Notes under the pieces: model-generated | What the model saw: only the letters and a program-made list of their open reading frames with translations | The model's database searches: none | Told to the model about the DNA's origin: nothing | Made by a program: the position numbers and the translations under genes | Source: Micromonosporaceae bacterium | GTDB lineage: Bacteria > Actinomycetota > Actinomycetes > Mycobacteriales > Micromonosporaceae | Assembly (NCBI GenBank): GCA_020027875.1 | Contig: JAHRHA010000002.1 | Span: forward strand, 1 to 64,000 | Direction: 5' to 3' | DNA: 64,000 nucleotides | Shown here: positions 25,896 to 35,022 of the stretch, in pieces | Numbering within the stretch: the first letter of the stretch is position 1 | Layout of the letters: each line of letters opens with the position of its first letter

Positions 25896-27671
25896 CTATG
25901 ACTTCACCCAGACGTTCTGCAGCGACGGCGAGCCCCACGTGCCGCTGAGGTAGAGGCCGCCGATCTTCGAGCCGGCCAGCGAGAACGAGTGGTCGTAGTA
26001 GATCGGAATAAGCGGTGCGAATTCCTTCATGATCTTCTCGTCCAGCGCCATGTAGCCCTCGGCCGCCTTCGCCACGTCGGGCTCAGACGCGAGCCGGTCG
26101 ATCTCCGCGTTGACCCCGGCGTTGTCGAAGAGCGAGACGTTGACGTTGCCCTCCGCCTGGATCGAGGCGCCGCCCTTCATGAGAACGCCCACGACCGTGC
26201 TGTTGGACGGGAAGTCCTGACCCCAGCCGTAGGTCAACAGGTCGCAGCCCATCTGGAACGACTTGCGGCCGACCAAGGTGTTGTGCGTCGTGGCGTCGGT
26301 CGGCGTCATGACGATCTGGAAGCCAGCGCGCTCGAGGTTCTCCTTCGTCGCTGCCGCGACCTGCTCGCGGACCGGGGTGCCCGGCCGGAAGCAGTACTTC
26401 AGCGGAGGCACCGTCTTGCCGGCCAGCAGCGCCTTCGCCTTATCGACGTCACCGGTATCGGGTGCCGGGTAGGCGTCGTACTTCTTGTAGCCCGGAACCG
26501 TCGGCGCGGTGATCGTGGTCGACACCTTGCCGGCGAACTCGCCACCGATGACCTGCAGGTGAGCCTTCTTGTTGTAGGCGTAGTTCAGCGCCCGGCGGAC
26601 ATCCACGTCGGTCACCCGCTGGGTGTTGATCTGCAGGTAGATGTTGAAGACCGTGTCGCCCTCGACGGCACGAGCCTTCGCGGCCGGGTTGTTGAGCACG
26701 TCCGGCAGAGCCTCCGACGGAACGTTTTCCCACTGGATCGCGGCCTGGTCCGCCGGGGCGTCGTCAACGAAGCGCTTCGAGACGATTGCCGGGTCGGTGC
26801 CGGACCAGTCGAAGACCCACTTGTCCGGGTAGCTGTGCCGCAGCGGGTCCGACGCCGGGTCCCAGTTCGTGTTGCGGACCAGCGTCATCTTCTCGCCGTG
26901 CGTCCAGGACTCGATCTGGTACGGACCCGACGCAACCATCGCGTTCTGGTACGTCTCCGGCCCGGTGTCCTTGGCCTTCGGCACCGGAATGGTCGTCGGC
27001 AGGGCCACCGCCATCGGGAAGTCGCAGTGCGCGGCGCCCAGCTTGAAGATGAGGGTCTTGTCGTCCGGCGTCTCGATGCCGGGCGAGGTCGTGCCGGGCG
27101 CGGCGAACGGACCCTTGTAGAAGGATGCGTAGTCGTCGCTGCCGGCCAGGTACTTCTGGACGTACTGCGGGCCGGTTGCGAGGGCACCGTCGAACGAGCG
27201 TGACACGCCGTACGCGATGTCCTTCGATGTGATGGCCGAGCCATCCTGGAACTTAATGCCGTCGCGCAGCGTGTAGGACCAGGTCTTGCAGCCGTCGGTG
27301 GTTGTGCCGGTGCTCGTGGCGAGGTCGCCCATGAGCTTCAGCGTGATCTTGCCGTCGGCCGCGATGTCTTCGTAGTAGCCGGTCAAGGCCCGGAAGATCA
27401 GCTGCCCGTAGACAAGGATGCCGTCGCCGCGATAATTCGCCTGCGGGTCCCGGTCGTCGAAGTCCGTCGAGCCGATAGCCGTGACGGTGCCGCCCTTGAC
27501 GGCTCCCGGAACCTCGGGCGCCGGACCCTTGGCGTCGTTCACCGTGATGAACGAACCCCCGGCCACGTTGGTCGGACCCGGTCCGGGCCCGCCTGTGTTC
27601 GACTGGCACGCCGTCGCGGCGAGCGCCAGGGTGAGCGAACCAACCAGGACCGCTCCAAATTTGCGTCGCAC
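25896..27671 (-). CDS. Peptide ABC transporter substrate-binding lipoprotein (SBP family 5)
   Basis: A 591-residue extracytoplasmic lipoprotein. The signal peptide is VRRKFGAVLVGSLTLALAAT with lipobox LAATAC, so Cys21 is lipidated. The family 5 binding-protein core includes YSYTLRDGIKFQDGSAITSKDIAYG, the standard consensus region, and NINTQRVTDVDVRRALNYA-like QRVTDVDVRRALNYAYNK. It delivers peptides to the permeases. The GTG at 27671 has a GGGAGGGAG leader. The downstream hairpin should favour its expression over the rest of the operon. Confidence 0.93.
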   Translation of the reverse strand: MRRKFGAVLVGSLTLALAATACQSNTGGPGPGPTNVAGGSFITVNDAKGPAPEVPGAVKGGTVTAIGSTDFDDRDPQANYRGDGILVYGQLIFRALTGYYEDIAADGKITLKLMGDLATSTGTTTDGCKTWSYTLRDGIKFQDGSAITSKDIAYGVSRSFDGALATGPQYVQKYLAGSDDYASFYKGPFAAPGTTSPGIETPDDKTLIFKLGAAHCDFPMAVALPTTIPVPKAKDTGPETYQNAMVASGPYQIESWTHGEKMTLVRNTNWDPASDPLRHSYPDKWVFDWSGTDPAIVSKRFVDDAPADQAAIQWENVPSEALPDVLNNPAAKARAVEGDTVFNIYLQINTQRVTDVDVRRALNYAYNKKAHLQVIGGEFAGKVSTTITAPTVPGYKKYDAYPAPDTGDVDKAKALLAGKTVPPLKYCFRPGTPVREQVAAATKENLERAGFQIVMTPTDATTHNTLVGRKSFQMGCDLLTYGWGQDFPSNSTVVGVLMKGGASIQAEGNVNVSLFDNAGVNAEIDRLASEPDVAKAAEGYMALDEKIMKEFAPLIPIYYDHSFSLAGSKIGGLYLSGTWGSPSLQNVWVKS

Positions 27672-27804
27672 TTGTGTTTCTCCCTCCCCGCCTAGCGGTG
27701 GCCGTTTGGCCGAACCCTGCATGCTAGGCGACGTCTTTTGTTTATGTCCGGGTGGTGGCTCCGATGCGCCGATGGCCCCGGACGGGCGCAACGACGGGCG
27801 CGAT

Positions 27805-28869
27805 TTATCTGCTCGACTTCGGGTCCAGCGCGTCGCGAACGGCGTCGCCCAACAGGTTGAAGGCGAGCACCAGGATGAATAGCGACAGCGCGGGAACAAA
27901 CACGACCCACGGGATGAGCCCGAAGTTCGACACGTTACTGGCGCCCTGCAGGATCAGCCGGCCGAGGTCGGGGGTCGGCTCCGTGATCCCGATGTTGAGG
28001 AAGGACAATGCCGCCTCGAGCGTGACGTTGGCAGGAATCGACAGCGAGAACACGACCAGGATCGGCGCCCAGACGTTCGGCAGGAGCTGCCGGAAGAGCA
28101 TGTGCGCTGTCCCGGCCCCGGCGGCCCGGGCCGCCTCGACGTACTCGCGCTCCCGCAGGGAGATGACCTGACCGCGGACGATGCGCGCGGTTGTCATCCA
28201 TCCGAACACAGTAAAGAGGGCGATGATCACGGCGATTCGCTTCCACACCGCGACCTCGCCGAACGAGTCGGCCAAGCGGCTGCTCAGCGAAGGTACCAGG
28301 GCGATCGCGAACAGGAAGAACGGGAACGCGAGCATGAAGTCGGTGAACCAGACCACCATACGGTCGATCCAACCGCCGACATATCCGGCAAGGACGCCGA
28401 CCACGACGCCCAAAGACACCGCGAGTACGGATGCGGTGACGGCGATGCCGAGTGAGGTCCTGGCCCCAAAGATGAGCTGCAGAAAGAGGTCATAACCGCG
28501 CTGTGGAGTGATTCCCAGCCAGTGGTCACCGCTTGCGCCGCCGGCGACCCCGATGGGGTAGCCGATGCTGTTGAGCAGCTCGCTGTGGCCGCGCTCCGGG
28601 TCGTCGCCGTAGAGCCACTCGATCAGAGGAGCGGCCAGCACGACCAGAACCGTAAAGCCAAGGACGCCTGCGCTCGCGACGGCGACGCGGTCCCGCCGGA
28701 GCCTCATCCAGGCCAGCTGCCCGGGCGAGCGGCCGACGATCGCACCCGCACGCACAGGCTCGGCTACGTCGGGCGCGTTCACCGATAGTTCGGTGCTGGC
28801 CATCATCTCGCCGACGATGTCGCTCGTAGCCTTGACCCCGCGATCGCCACTTGTGGTGGTCTCGCTCAT
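27805..28869 (-). CDS. Peptide ABC transporter permease (DppC/OppC type)
   Basis: A 354-residue permease with an extended cytosolic N-terminus (about 65 residues), followed by six helices starting near residue 70. The OppC_N region LAWMRLRRDRVAVASAGVL and the coupling motif EYVEAARAAGAGTAHMLFRQLLPNVWAPI are visible. The ATG at 28869 has an AAGGAG ribosome site. It is the first gene in the operon, with order C-A-B-D-F, unlike the classical A-B-C-D-F order. A 225-base divergent region separates it from tldD. Confidence 0.92.
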   Translation of the reverse strand: MSETTTSGDRGVKATSDIVGEMMASTELSVNAPDVAEPVRAGAIVGRSPGQLAWMRLRRDRVAVASAGVLGFTVLVVLAAPLIEWLYGDDPERGHSELLNSIGYPIGVAGGASGDHWLGITPQRGYDLFLQLIFGARTSLGIAVTASVLAVSLGVVVGVLAGYVGGWIDRMVVWFTDFMLAFPFFLFAIALVPSLSSRLADSFGEVAVWKRIAVIIALFTVFGWMTTARIVRGQVISLREREYVEAARAAGAGTAHMLFRQLLPNVWAPILVVFSLSIPANVTLEAALSFLNIGITEPTPDLGRLILQGASNVSNFGLIPWVVFVPALSLFILVLAFNLLGDAVRDALDPKSSR

Positions 28870-29094
28870 CGGCGCGGCTCCTTCCCGAGCGCGAGGATCT
28901 GTTGTCCCTGCACCCGAGACGAAGGTAACGACGTTCCGTGGGTTGGGAAACACCCGGATGCATCGGTCCGATAACAGCTCGATCACATCTGCCATGACCT
29001 GCGGGAATTCCCTTGTCGGAAGGCCCGACCCCCGGCCCGCCGTGACCGAGTCGTAATCCGTGCCGCATGCCGGCCGTCGTGACACGCTGAGGCC

Positions 29095-30531
29095 ATGACG
29101 CAGTTCGACGTGGCGAGAATAGCGGTCGAGGCCGCGCTGGCGGCGGGCGCCCGATATGCCGACGCCCGGGTCATGCACCGCCGGTCGGAGTCGATGAACG
29201 CCCGCAACGGCGACATCGAGGAGCTGAGCCAGGACGAGGACGCCGGGGTCGGGGTAAGGGCCCTGGTCGGTTCAAGCTGGGGCTTCTCCGCGATACCGGA
29301 TCTATCGGATTTGTCCGGGCGCAAGGCTGGCGAGATGGCGGCCGCCATCGCCGCGGCCAGCGCATCCGTCCCCGGGCCGCCAGCGGATCTGGTTCCATCC
29401 GTCGCGGCCACCGCCAGCTGGTCCTCGCCATGCGAGATCGATCCGCTCTCGGTCCCGCTGTCCGACAAGGGCGACCTGCTCGTCTCGGTCACCGCCGCGA
29501 TGCACGCAGCCGGCGCGGACCAGGCCGAGGGTGTCTACCAGGTGTGGGACACGCTCAAATGGTTCGTCTCCAGCGAGGGCCACCGCATCGACCAGCACAT
29601 CCGCGAGTGTGGGGCTGGGATCTCGGCCACCGTGATCGGTGACCGAGAGACGCAACGGCGGTCCTACCCGTCCTACCGCGGCCAGTACGGCACGAGTGGA
29701 TGGGAGCTCGTTCACAGCCTGGATCTCGCCGCGCACGCCGAGCGGATCACCGACGAGGCCAAGGCGCTGCTGACCGCTCCGGTCTGCCCGGCCGGGACGA
29801 CCACGCTGGTGCTGGGTAGCGAGCAGATGGCGCTGCAGATCCATGAGTCAGTGGGCCACGCGATCGAGCTCGACCGCATCCTCGGCTGGGAGGCGGCCTT
29901 CGCCGGCACATCCTGGCTCGACCTGACCCAGCTCGGCGCCCTTCGTTACGGATCCGAACTCATGAACATCACCATCGACCCGACCGTCCCGGGGGCTTTG
30001 GGCAGCTTCGGCTTCGACGACGAGGGTACGGCGGCGACCGTGCGCCACGCTGTACGCGACGGCGTCTGGGTGGGCGTGCTCGCCGGGCGGGACTCCGCGG
30101 CCGTCGCGGGTCTGGACTACGCCGGAAGTGTTCGCTCCGACGGCTGGGCGCGGCTGCCGATGGTCCGGATTACCAATGTCGGTCTGCAGCCCGGGCCTCA
30201 TTCGCTGGACGAGATGATCGCGTCGACGGACGACGGGATCCTGATGGACATCAACCGTTCCTGGTCGATCGATGACAAGCGGCTCAACTTCCAGTTCGGA
30301 TGCGAGATCGGCTGGGAGATCAAGAGTGGAAAGTTAGGTCGAATGCTGAAGAACTCCACCTATACCGGCATTGGCCCACAGTTCTGGCGATCCATGGACA
30401 TGCTAGGCGCCGAGGTTGTCGCCTGGGGCACACCCAACTGCGGCAAGGGCCAGCCTGGCCAGACCGGGCACACCGGCCACCCGACCCCGCCGGCCCGATT
30501 CGCTGGCGTCCGGGTGGGAGTCCGGGCATGA
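29095..30531 (+). CDS. tldD: TldD-family metalloprotease
   Basis: A 478-residue subunit of the TldD/TldE protease. The metal-binding motif HESVGHAIELD (about residues 250-260) matches the HExxxH signature of TldD, and a third ligand Cys is expected in NCGKGQ near 447. The heterodimer cleaves small peptides threaded into its cavity. It matures microcin B17 and degrades CcdA in E. coli, and matures modified peptides in actinobacteria. The ATG at 29095 has GAGG close upstream. It overlaps tldE by four bases (ATGA). The last 25 residues carry a GQTGHTGHPTPP tail that is not conserved. Confidence 0.93.
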   Translation: MTQFDVARIAVEAALAAGARYADARVMHRRSESMNARNGDIEELSQDEDAGVGVRALVGSSWGFSAIPDLSDLSGRKAGEMAAAIAAASASVPGPPADLVPSVAATASWSSPCEIDPLSVPLSDKGDLLVSVTAAMHAAGADQAEGVYQVWDTLKWFVSSEGHRIDQHIRECGAGISATVIGDRETQRRSYPSYRGQYGTSGWELVHSLDLAAHAERITDEAKALLTAPVCPAGTTTLVLGSEQMALQIHESVGHAIELDRILGWEAAFAGTSWLDLTQLGALRYGSELMNITIDPTVPGALGSFGFDDEGTAATVRHAVRDGVWVGVLAGRDSAAVAGLDYAGSVRSDGWARLPMVRITNVGLQPGPHSLDEMIASTDDGILMDINRSWSIDDKRLNFQFGCEIGWEIKSGKLGRMLKNSTYTGIGPQFWRSMDMLGAEVVAWGTPNCGKGQPGQTGHTGHPTPPARFAGVRVGVRA

Positions 30532-31949
30532 GTCTGGACGTCGCAGCGCAGGTGCTTGACCTGGTACGGGCGGCCAGCCCGACTGCCGAGGCAGAGGTGA
30601 CCGTGGACCAGACCGACCTGGCCCTGACCCGTTTCGCCAACTCCTTCATCCACCAGAACGTGGCCGAGTCGATCTCGACCGTCCGGCTCCGCCTGCATGC
30701 CGACGGACGTACGGCCACCGGGTCCACCACGGTGACAGGCGGTGACGGGTTGCTCGCGCTCGTGGAGCGTACGGGCACCGCGGCGCGGCTCTGCCCGCCC
30801 GACCCGCAGTGGCCCGGCCTCGCTCCGGCGGCCACCGTCGCGCCTGCACCTCCCGTGGACGACGAGACCGCGTACGCGGATCCTGGCGCCCGGGCGGCCC
30901 GGGTGCGCGCCTTCGTCCTCGCGGCCGATGGTCTGGAGGCGGCCGGCTACTGCAGCACGCTGCAGTGGGCGATCACATTCGCGAACTCGGCCGGGCAGTC
31001 GGCGACGGCCCAGACAGCCGAGGCCGCCATGGACGCGATCGCCCGGGCGGGCACCTGCGATGGCGTGGCCCGGCTCGCCTCCAACCGGCTCGCCGACCTC
31101 GACGGCGCGGTGCTGGGCGCGCGGGCCGCGACGAAGGCGGTGGCCGGCAAGGACCCGATCGAGCTCCCGCCCGGCCGGTACGAGGTCGTGCTGGAGCCGA
31201 CCGCCGTGGTCGATCTGCTCCAGCTCATGGCGATCTACGGCTTCAACGGCAAGTTGGTGGCCGAGCGGCAATCGTTTGTCGAGCTCAACGCGGCGCAGTT
31301 CGATCCCGCGGTGACGCTGGTCGATGACCCGTTCGACGCCGGCGGAGCGGGGCTGCCCTTCGACGTCGAGGGCACGCCCAAACGCCGGCTCACGTTCATC
31401 GACGCCGGCGTCACCCGGGCCGTGGCGCACGACCGCCGCAGCGCCGCCCAGGTGGGCGCCGAGTCCACCGGCCACGCCATGCCGGGCGCCGCGTCCTGGG
31501 GTGCGATCGCGACGAACGTCCAGTTGCTGCCGGCCGGCGCCCATGCCGGCTCACCGGCCGGTTCCGGCGGTTCCGGCGGTTCCGGCGGCTCGCCGCTGGC
31601 CGAGGTCGAGGGCCCGGTGGCGGACTCCGCGGTGGCCGCGCTGGTCGCGCAGGTCGGTCGTGGCCTGCTCGTCACCGACAACTGGTACACCCGGGTACTC
31701 GACCCGCGCACCCTCGTGGTCACGGGTCTAACCCGCAACGGCGTGTGGCTGATCGAGGACGGGCAGATCACGCAGCCGGTCCAGAACCTTCGGTTCACCC
31801 AGTCCTACCCGGACGCCCTCGGGTCGGGAGGGGTGCTCGGTATCGGAACCCATTCGGTCGCCCTGCCCTCCGGCTGGGGCATCATGACCTACCGCGCGCC
31901 GGCGCTCCGTCTGGCGTCATGGAACTACACCGGCAACGCCTCCGGCTGA
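30528..31949 (+). CDS. pmbA: TldE/PmbA-family protease subunit
   Basis: The 473-residue partner of TldD. It lacks the HExxxH motif, as expected for the non-catalytic subunit, but keeps the family fold (QTDLALTRFANSFIHQNVAESISTV at the N-terminus, NNWYTRVLD-like TDNWYTRVLDPRTLVVTG near the C-terminus). Residues about 345-357 form a GSGGSGGSGG linker in a surface loop, which is unusual and encoded by a short tandem repeat. A family A hairpin follows 23 bases after the stop. No ribosomal peptide precursor is evident nearby, so the substrate is unknown. Confidence 0.92.
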   Translation: MSLDVAAQVLDLVRAASPTAEAEVTVDQTDLALTRFANSFIHQNVAESISTVRLRLHADGRTATGSTTVTGGDGLLALVERTGTAARLCPPDPQWPGLAPAATVAPAPPVDDETAYADPGARAARVRAFVLAADGLEAAGYCSTLQWAITFANSAGQSATAQTAEAAMDAIARAGTCDGVARLASNRLADLDGAVLGARAATKAVAGKDPIELPPGRYEVVLEPTAVVDLLQLMAIYGFNGKLVAERQSFVELNAAQFDPAVTLVDDPFDAGGAGLPFDVEGTPKRRLTFIDAGVTRAVAHDRRSAAQVGAESTGHAMPGAASWGAIATNVQLLPAGAHAGSPAGSGGSGGSGGSPLAEVEGPVADSAVAALVAQVGRGLLVTDNWYTRVLDPRTLVVTGLTRNGVWLIEDGQITQPVQNLRFTQSYPDALGSGGVLGIGTHSVALPSGWGIMTYRAPALRLASWNYTGNASG

Positions 31950-31972
31950 CCCCCACCCGTCCGATACCCGCG

Positions 31973-32033
31973 CCGATCAAGGGCCCAGGGCGGTGGTTTG
32001 ATCTCTTAACCACCGCCCTACGCCCTTGATCGG
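31973..32033. repeat. Family A palindrome, copy A3 (divergent stem)
   Basis: Arms of about 26 bases pair with two mismatches (CCGATCAAGGGC...AGGGCGGTGGTT against AACCACCGCCCT...GCCCTTGATCGG) around a TGATCTCTT loop. The outer GATCAAGGGC and the TTGATCTC loop match the other copies, but the central stem is a different sequence on both sides. It lies between pmbA and the next gene on the same strand. Confidence 0.8.
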
Positions 32034-32091
32034 CGAGAGTTGACGCGATGGGCTACGGTCGATCCACAGTGGCCCACATAGGAGACGACAC

Positions 32092-33078
32092 ATGACCGCG
32101 AAGACCCCTGAACCCCCCCAGGAGTCGCGCCCGTCCGCCGCCGCGTCATCGACGTCCTCGGTGCCTGCCCAACCGAAGCCCGCCGGGGCGAGCGGCGACA
32201 CGAGCGCGACCTCCACCGGCTCGACCTCCACCGGCGAGACGCCCACCGGCTCGACGTCCAGCGGCGAGACCTCCACTGGCTCGACGCCGACGGTCACGAA
32301 CGCGACGCCGGCCGCATCGACTTCGCCACCGCCGACCAAGGCGACGCCCGCGCCGCCGACGAAGCCACCCGGGAAACCCCCGGCTCCGCCAGCGCGCCCG
32401 CCGGCTCGCCCACCGGCTCGCCCGGCACCCGCACCGAGGGCACGAGGCAACGGCTCCGGCATCGCGGTGGCGGTCGCCTTCATCTCGGCCCTTGTCGCCA
32501 TGGGCGCCACCGCCGTCGCGATCTACGCCCTCGATGTAGCCCGGGAGGCGAAGAGCGCAGCGGCCGGTGCCGCTGGTGCTGACAGCCGGTCCGCAACGCC
32601 CACGCCATCACCTCCGCCCGCGGCCGCACCCAGCCCGTCGCCCACCGCGCCGCGCCCGGCATTCCTGGCCGAACTCGTGCGGGCCGAGCTTCGTATCCCA
32701 CCCGCCGACGGCTGCGCCTCGGTCTTCGTGGACGTGGACACGATGCAGGTCGGGACGTTCACCGGCCACGAGTTCTATCTCAGCAGCTGCCTCGGTCCGC
32801 AGTCCGTGCGCATCGACCGCACCTCGGGTGCGGTGCCGACGTCGGAGAACCCGAGCCCCGAGGTATGCGCAGCCCAGCTTGCCGGCATCAACACGCCCAC
32901 CGAGCTCGTCCTGCAGGTCCGCCCGGGCCTGACGTTCTGCCTGCTGACCTCTAAGGAGGACGCCGCAACGCAGGGCATCCCGCAACGCATCGGCATCGTC
33001 GAGGTGCGCGAGGTCCGCTCGGACCGGTCTGTCACGGTCGCCGTCAGCACCTACCGCGTGCCCAGCCAACCGACGTGA
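32092..33078 (+). CDS. Membrane-anchored protein with Pro/Thr/Ser-rich N-terminus
   Basis: A 328-residue protein with three zones. Residues 1-120 are low-complexity cytosolic sequence (repeated GSTSTGETPT units, then APPARPPARPPARP). A single membrane helix covers about 123-147 (GIAVAVAFISALVAMGATAVAIYAL). An outside domain of about 130 residues carries four Cys. The outside domain (FVDVDTMQVGTFTGHEFYLSSC) is not one I recognise. The ribosome site is GGAGACGAC. It converges on the HAD gene with one base between stops. The function is unknown. Confidence 0.7.
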   Translation: MTAKTPEPPQESRPSAAASSTSSVPAQPKPAGASGDTSATSTGSTSTGETPTGSTSSGETSTGSTPTVTNATPAASTSPPPTKATPAPPTKPPGKPPAPPARPPARPPARPAPAPRARGNGSGIAVAVAFISALVAMGATAVAIYALDVAREAKSAAAGAAGADSRSATPTPSPPPAAAPSPSPTAPRPAFLAELVRAELRIPPADGCASVFVDVDTMQVGTFTGHEFYLSSCLGPQSVRIDRTSGAVPTSENPSPEVCAAQLAGINTPTELVLQVRPGLTFCLLTSKEDAATQGIPQRIGIVEVREVRSDRSVTVAVSTYRVPSQPT

Positions 33079-33079
33079 T

Positions 33080-33862
33080 CTAGGTGACGTACTGGATCAG
33101 ATCCGCAATCGACGGCACCACTGTGGACGGAACATAGGGAAACCGATCCACCTCGTCTGCTTGGGTGACGCCGGTGAGCACAAGGAACGTCTCCAGTCCG
33201 GCCTCCAGCCCACCGAGCATGTCCGTATCCATCCGGTCGCCGACCATCGCGCTCGTCTCTGAGTGCGCCTCGATCTTGTTCAGTGCCTCACGCATCATCA
33301 GCGGGTTGGGCTTGCCGATGAAGTACGGTTCGACGCCGGTTGCCTTAGTAATCAGCGCGGCCACCGAGCCGCAGGCGGGCAGCGCTCCCTCGAGTGACGG
33401 CCCGGTCGCGTCGGGGTTCGTGCAGATGAACCGCGAGCCGTCGTTGATCAGCCGGATCGCCCTGGTGATCGCCTCGAACGAGTAGTTGCGGGTCTCGCCG
33501 AGCACTACGTAGTCGGGGTCATTGTCGGTGAGCACGTAGCCTGCCTCGTGCAGCGCGGTGGTAAGCCCGGCTTCGCCGATGACGTAAGCGGAGCCCTCAG
33601 GCCGCTGGCTGTCCAGGAATTGCGCGGTGGCCAGGGCAGAGGTCCAGATCGCCTCTTCCGGCACGTCGATGCCGGTATGCGCGAGGCGGGCCCGCAGGTC
33701 GCGCGGCGTGTAGATGGAGTTATTAGTAAGGACAAGGAAACGCCGACCGGAGTCACGTAGGCGCTTGATGAACTCGTCAGCACCCGGAATCAGGCTGCCC
33801 TCATGGATCAGTACGCCGTCCATGTCGGTCAGCCACGAGACGATCGGCTTGCGCTCGCTCAC
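33080..33862 (-). CDS. HAD-IIA family sugar-phosphatase-like hydrolase (NagD type)
   Basis: A 260-residue HAD-IIA phosphatase. Motif I is WLTDMDGVLIHEG (nucleophile Asp near 13), motif II FLVLTNNS, motif III Lys in YFIGKPNPLMM and motif IV GDRMDTDMLGG. The C2B cap lies between motifs II and III. Such enzymes dephosphorylate sugar phosphates, nucleoside monophosphates or pyridoxal phosphate; the substrate is not determined. It is divergent from the sdh operon, with a family B repeat 17 bases upstream of its start. Confidence 0.92.
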   Translation of the reverse strand: MSERKPIVSWLTDMDGVLIHEGSLIPGADEFIKRLRDSGRRFLVLTNNSIYTPRDLRARLAHTGIDVPEEAIWTSALATAQFLDSQRPEGSAYVIGEAGLTTALHEAGYVLTDNDPDYVVLGETRNYSFEAITRAIRLINDGSRFICTNPDATGPSLEGALPACGSVAALITKATGVEPYFIGKPNPLMMREALNKIEAHSETSAMVGDRMDTDMLGGLEAGLETFLVLTGVTQADEVDRFPYVPSTVVPSIADLIQYVT

Positions 33863-33878
33863 GGCCCGAATCCTACGG

Positions 33879-33948
33879 GTCGATCATGACCTGGAGGTCA
33901 TGATCGAGGGGGTTTTGCGACGATGAGACCGTGATCACGGGGATCTTG
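33879..33948 (+). repeat. Family B palindromic element, copy B4
   Basis: It contains GTCGATCATGACCT-GG-AGGTCATGATCGA followed by TTTTGCGACGATGAGACC and GTGATCACGGGGATCTTG. It is the most diverged right part. Unlike other copies it lies between divergent genes (HAD phosphatase and sdh), where a terminator role is less natural. Confidence 0.8.
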
Positions 33949-34033
33949 ACGGAGTGAGGTTGTCCACAGTTTGGGATTAATGGGCCGGATGAGCTTTCGT
34001 TACCTCGGTGTCACACGCAAGACTCCCTTCGCA

Positions 34034-34066
34034 TGTGCACGTCGATACCCGGCGTAACGTGTGCAC
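34034..34066. promoter_or_regulatory. Paired TGTGCAC sites upstream of sdh operon
   Basis: Two copies of TGTGCAC (34034-34040 and 34060-34066) are spaced 26 bases apart, centre to centre, in the 240-base leader of the sdh operon. They could be half-sites for a regulator, but no known consensus matches. The leader also has a tandem duplication of CCGCGAGGAGCG (34151 and 34169), giving two Shine-Dalgarno-like sequences before the start. Confidence 0.3.
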
Positions 34067-34189
34067 CGACGCGGACGCGGCGTGGAGGGCGGCTGCCCCG
34101 ACCTGCGCGGGCGTCGACCTACTTCCATCGGCCCGCCAGGGGGCGACAATCCGCGAGGAGCGGACAAGCCGCGAGGAGCGACAACGACG

Positions 34190-35011
34190 ATGACGACGAC
34201 GTCGGCCAGACCGGCCGTCACCCCCCCGGCAGGCACGCGGGCCGAGATCCCCGCCAAGACGCTGCGCACGGACCGCTGGTGGCTCGAGCCCGCGCTGACC
34301 GTGCTGGGCCTCACGGTATGGCTGGCGTACGGCTTGGTCCACATCGCGATGCAGAGGTGGTACTTCGCAGAGGGACCCGGCTACTCGTACCTCACCCCGT
34401 TCTACTCGCCCTGCGTGAACAACGGGTGCGTCCCGGAGTCGGCTCACTTCGGCCGCTTCGTACCTGACTGGCCGCTCATCCCGTACGCCCTGCTGAGCCT
34501 GCCGTTCCTGCTGCTGTTCCGGCTCACCTGTTATTACTACCGGCGCGCCTACTACCGCTCGTTCTGGCTCTCCCCACCGGCCTGCGCCGTCCCCGATGGA
34601 CACAAGGCCTACACCGGCGAGACCCGCTTTCCGCTGATCTTCCAGAACCTGCACCGCTATGTGTTCTACGCGGCGGTCGTGATCTCGCTGATCAATACGT
34701 ACGACTTGATCCTCTCGTTCCACGGTACGGAGGGCTTCGGCTTCGGCCTCGGCAACGTGGTCCTCGGAGTCAACGTTGTGCTGCTATGGGCGTACACGGT
34801 CTCCTGCCACTCCTGCAGGCACATCATGGGCGGACGTCTCAAGCACTTCTCGGCGCACCCGATCCGCTACCGCGCTTGGACGTTCATTTCGATGCTGAAC
34901 ACCCAGCACAAGGAGTTGGCGTGGATCACGCTGGGCACACTGGCGCTGACCGACTTTTACGTCATGGCGGTCGCTGCCGACTGGATCTCCGACCTCCGGT
35001 TCATCAACTGA
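34190..35011 (+). CDS. sdhC: Succinate dehydrogenase membrane anchor subunit (Sdh1/Rv0249c type)
   Basis: A 273-residue integral membrane protein with five or six helices that anchors the dehydrogenase and transfers electrons to menaquinone. It matches the M. tuberculosis Sdh1 anchor in length and style, with AYGLVHIAMQRWYFAEGPGYSYLTPFYSP and QNLHRYVFYAAVVISLINTYD. His residues in HRY and CHSCRHIMGG are candidate haem ligands. The ATG at 34190 follows a duplicated GAGGAG. It forms an operon with sdhA and sdhB. The enzyme links the TCA cycle to the respiratory chain. Confidence 0.9.
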   Translation: MTTTSARPAVTPPAGTRAEIPAKTLRTDRWWLEPALTVLGLTVWLAYGLVHIAMQRWYFAEGPGYSYLTPFYSPCVNNGCVPESAHFGRFVPDWPLIPYALLSLPFLLLFRLTCYYYRRAYYRSFWLSPPACAVPDGHKAYTGETRFPLIFQNLHRYVFYAAVVISLINTYDLILSFHGTEGFGFGLGNVVLGVNVVLLWAYTVSCHSCRHIMGGRLKHFSAHPIRYRAWTFISMLNTQHKELAWITLGTLALTDFYVMAVAADWISDLRFIN

Positions 35012-35022
35012 GGGCCTGACAG

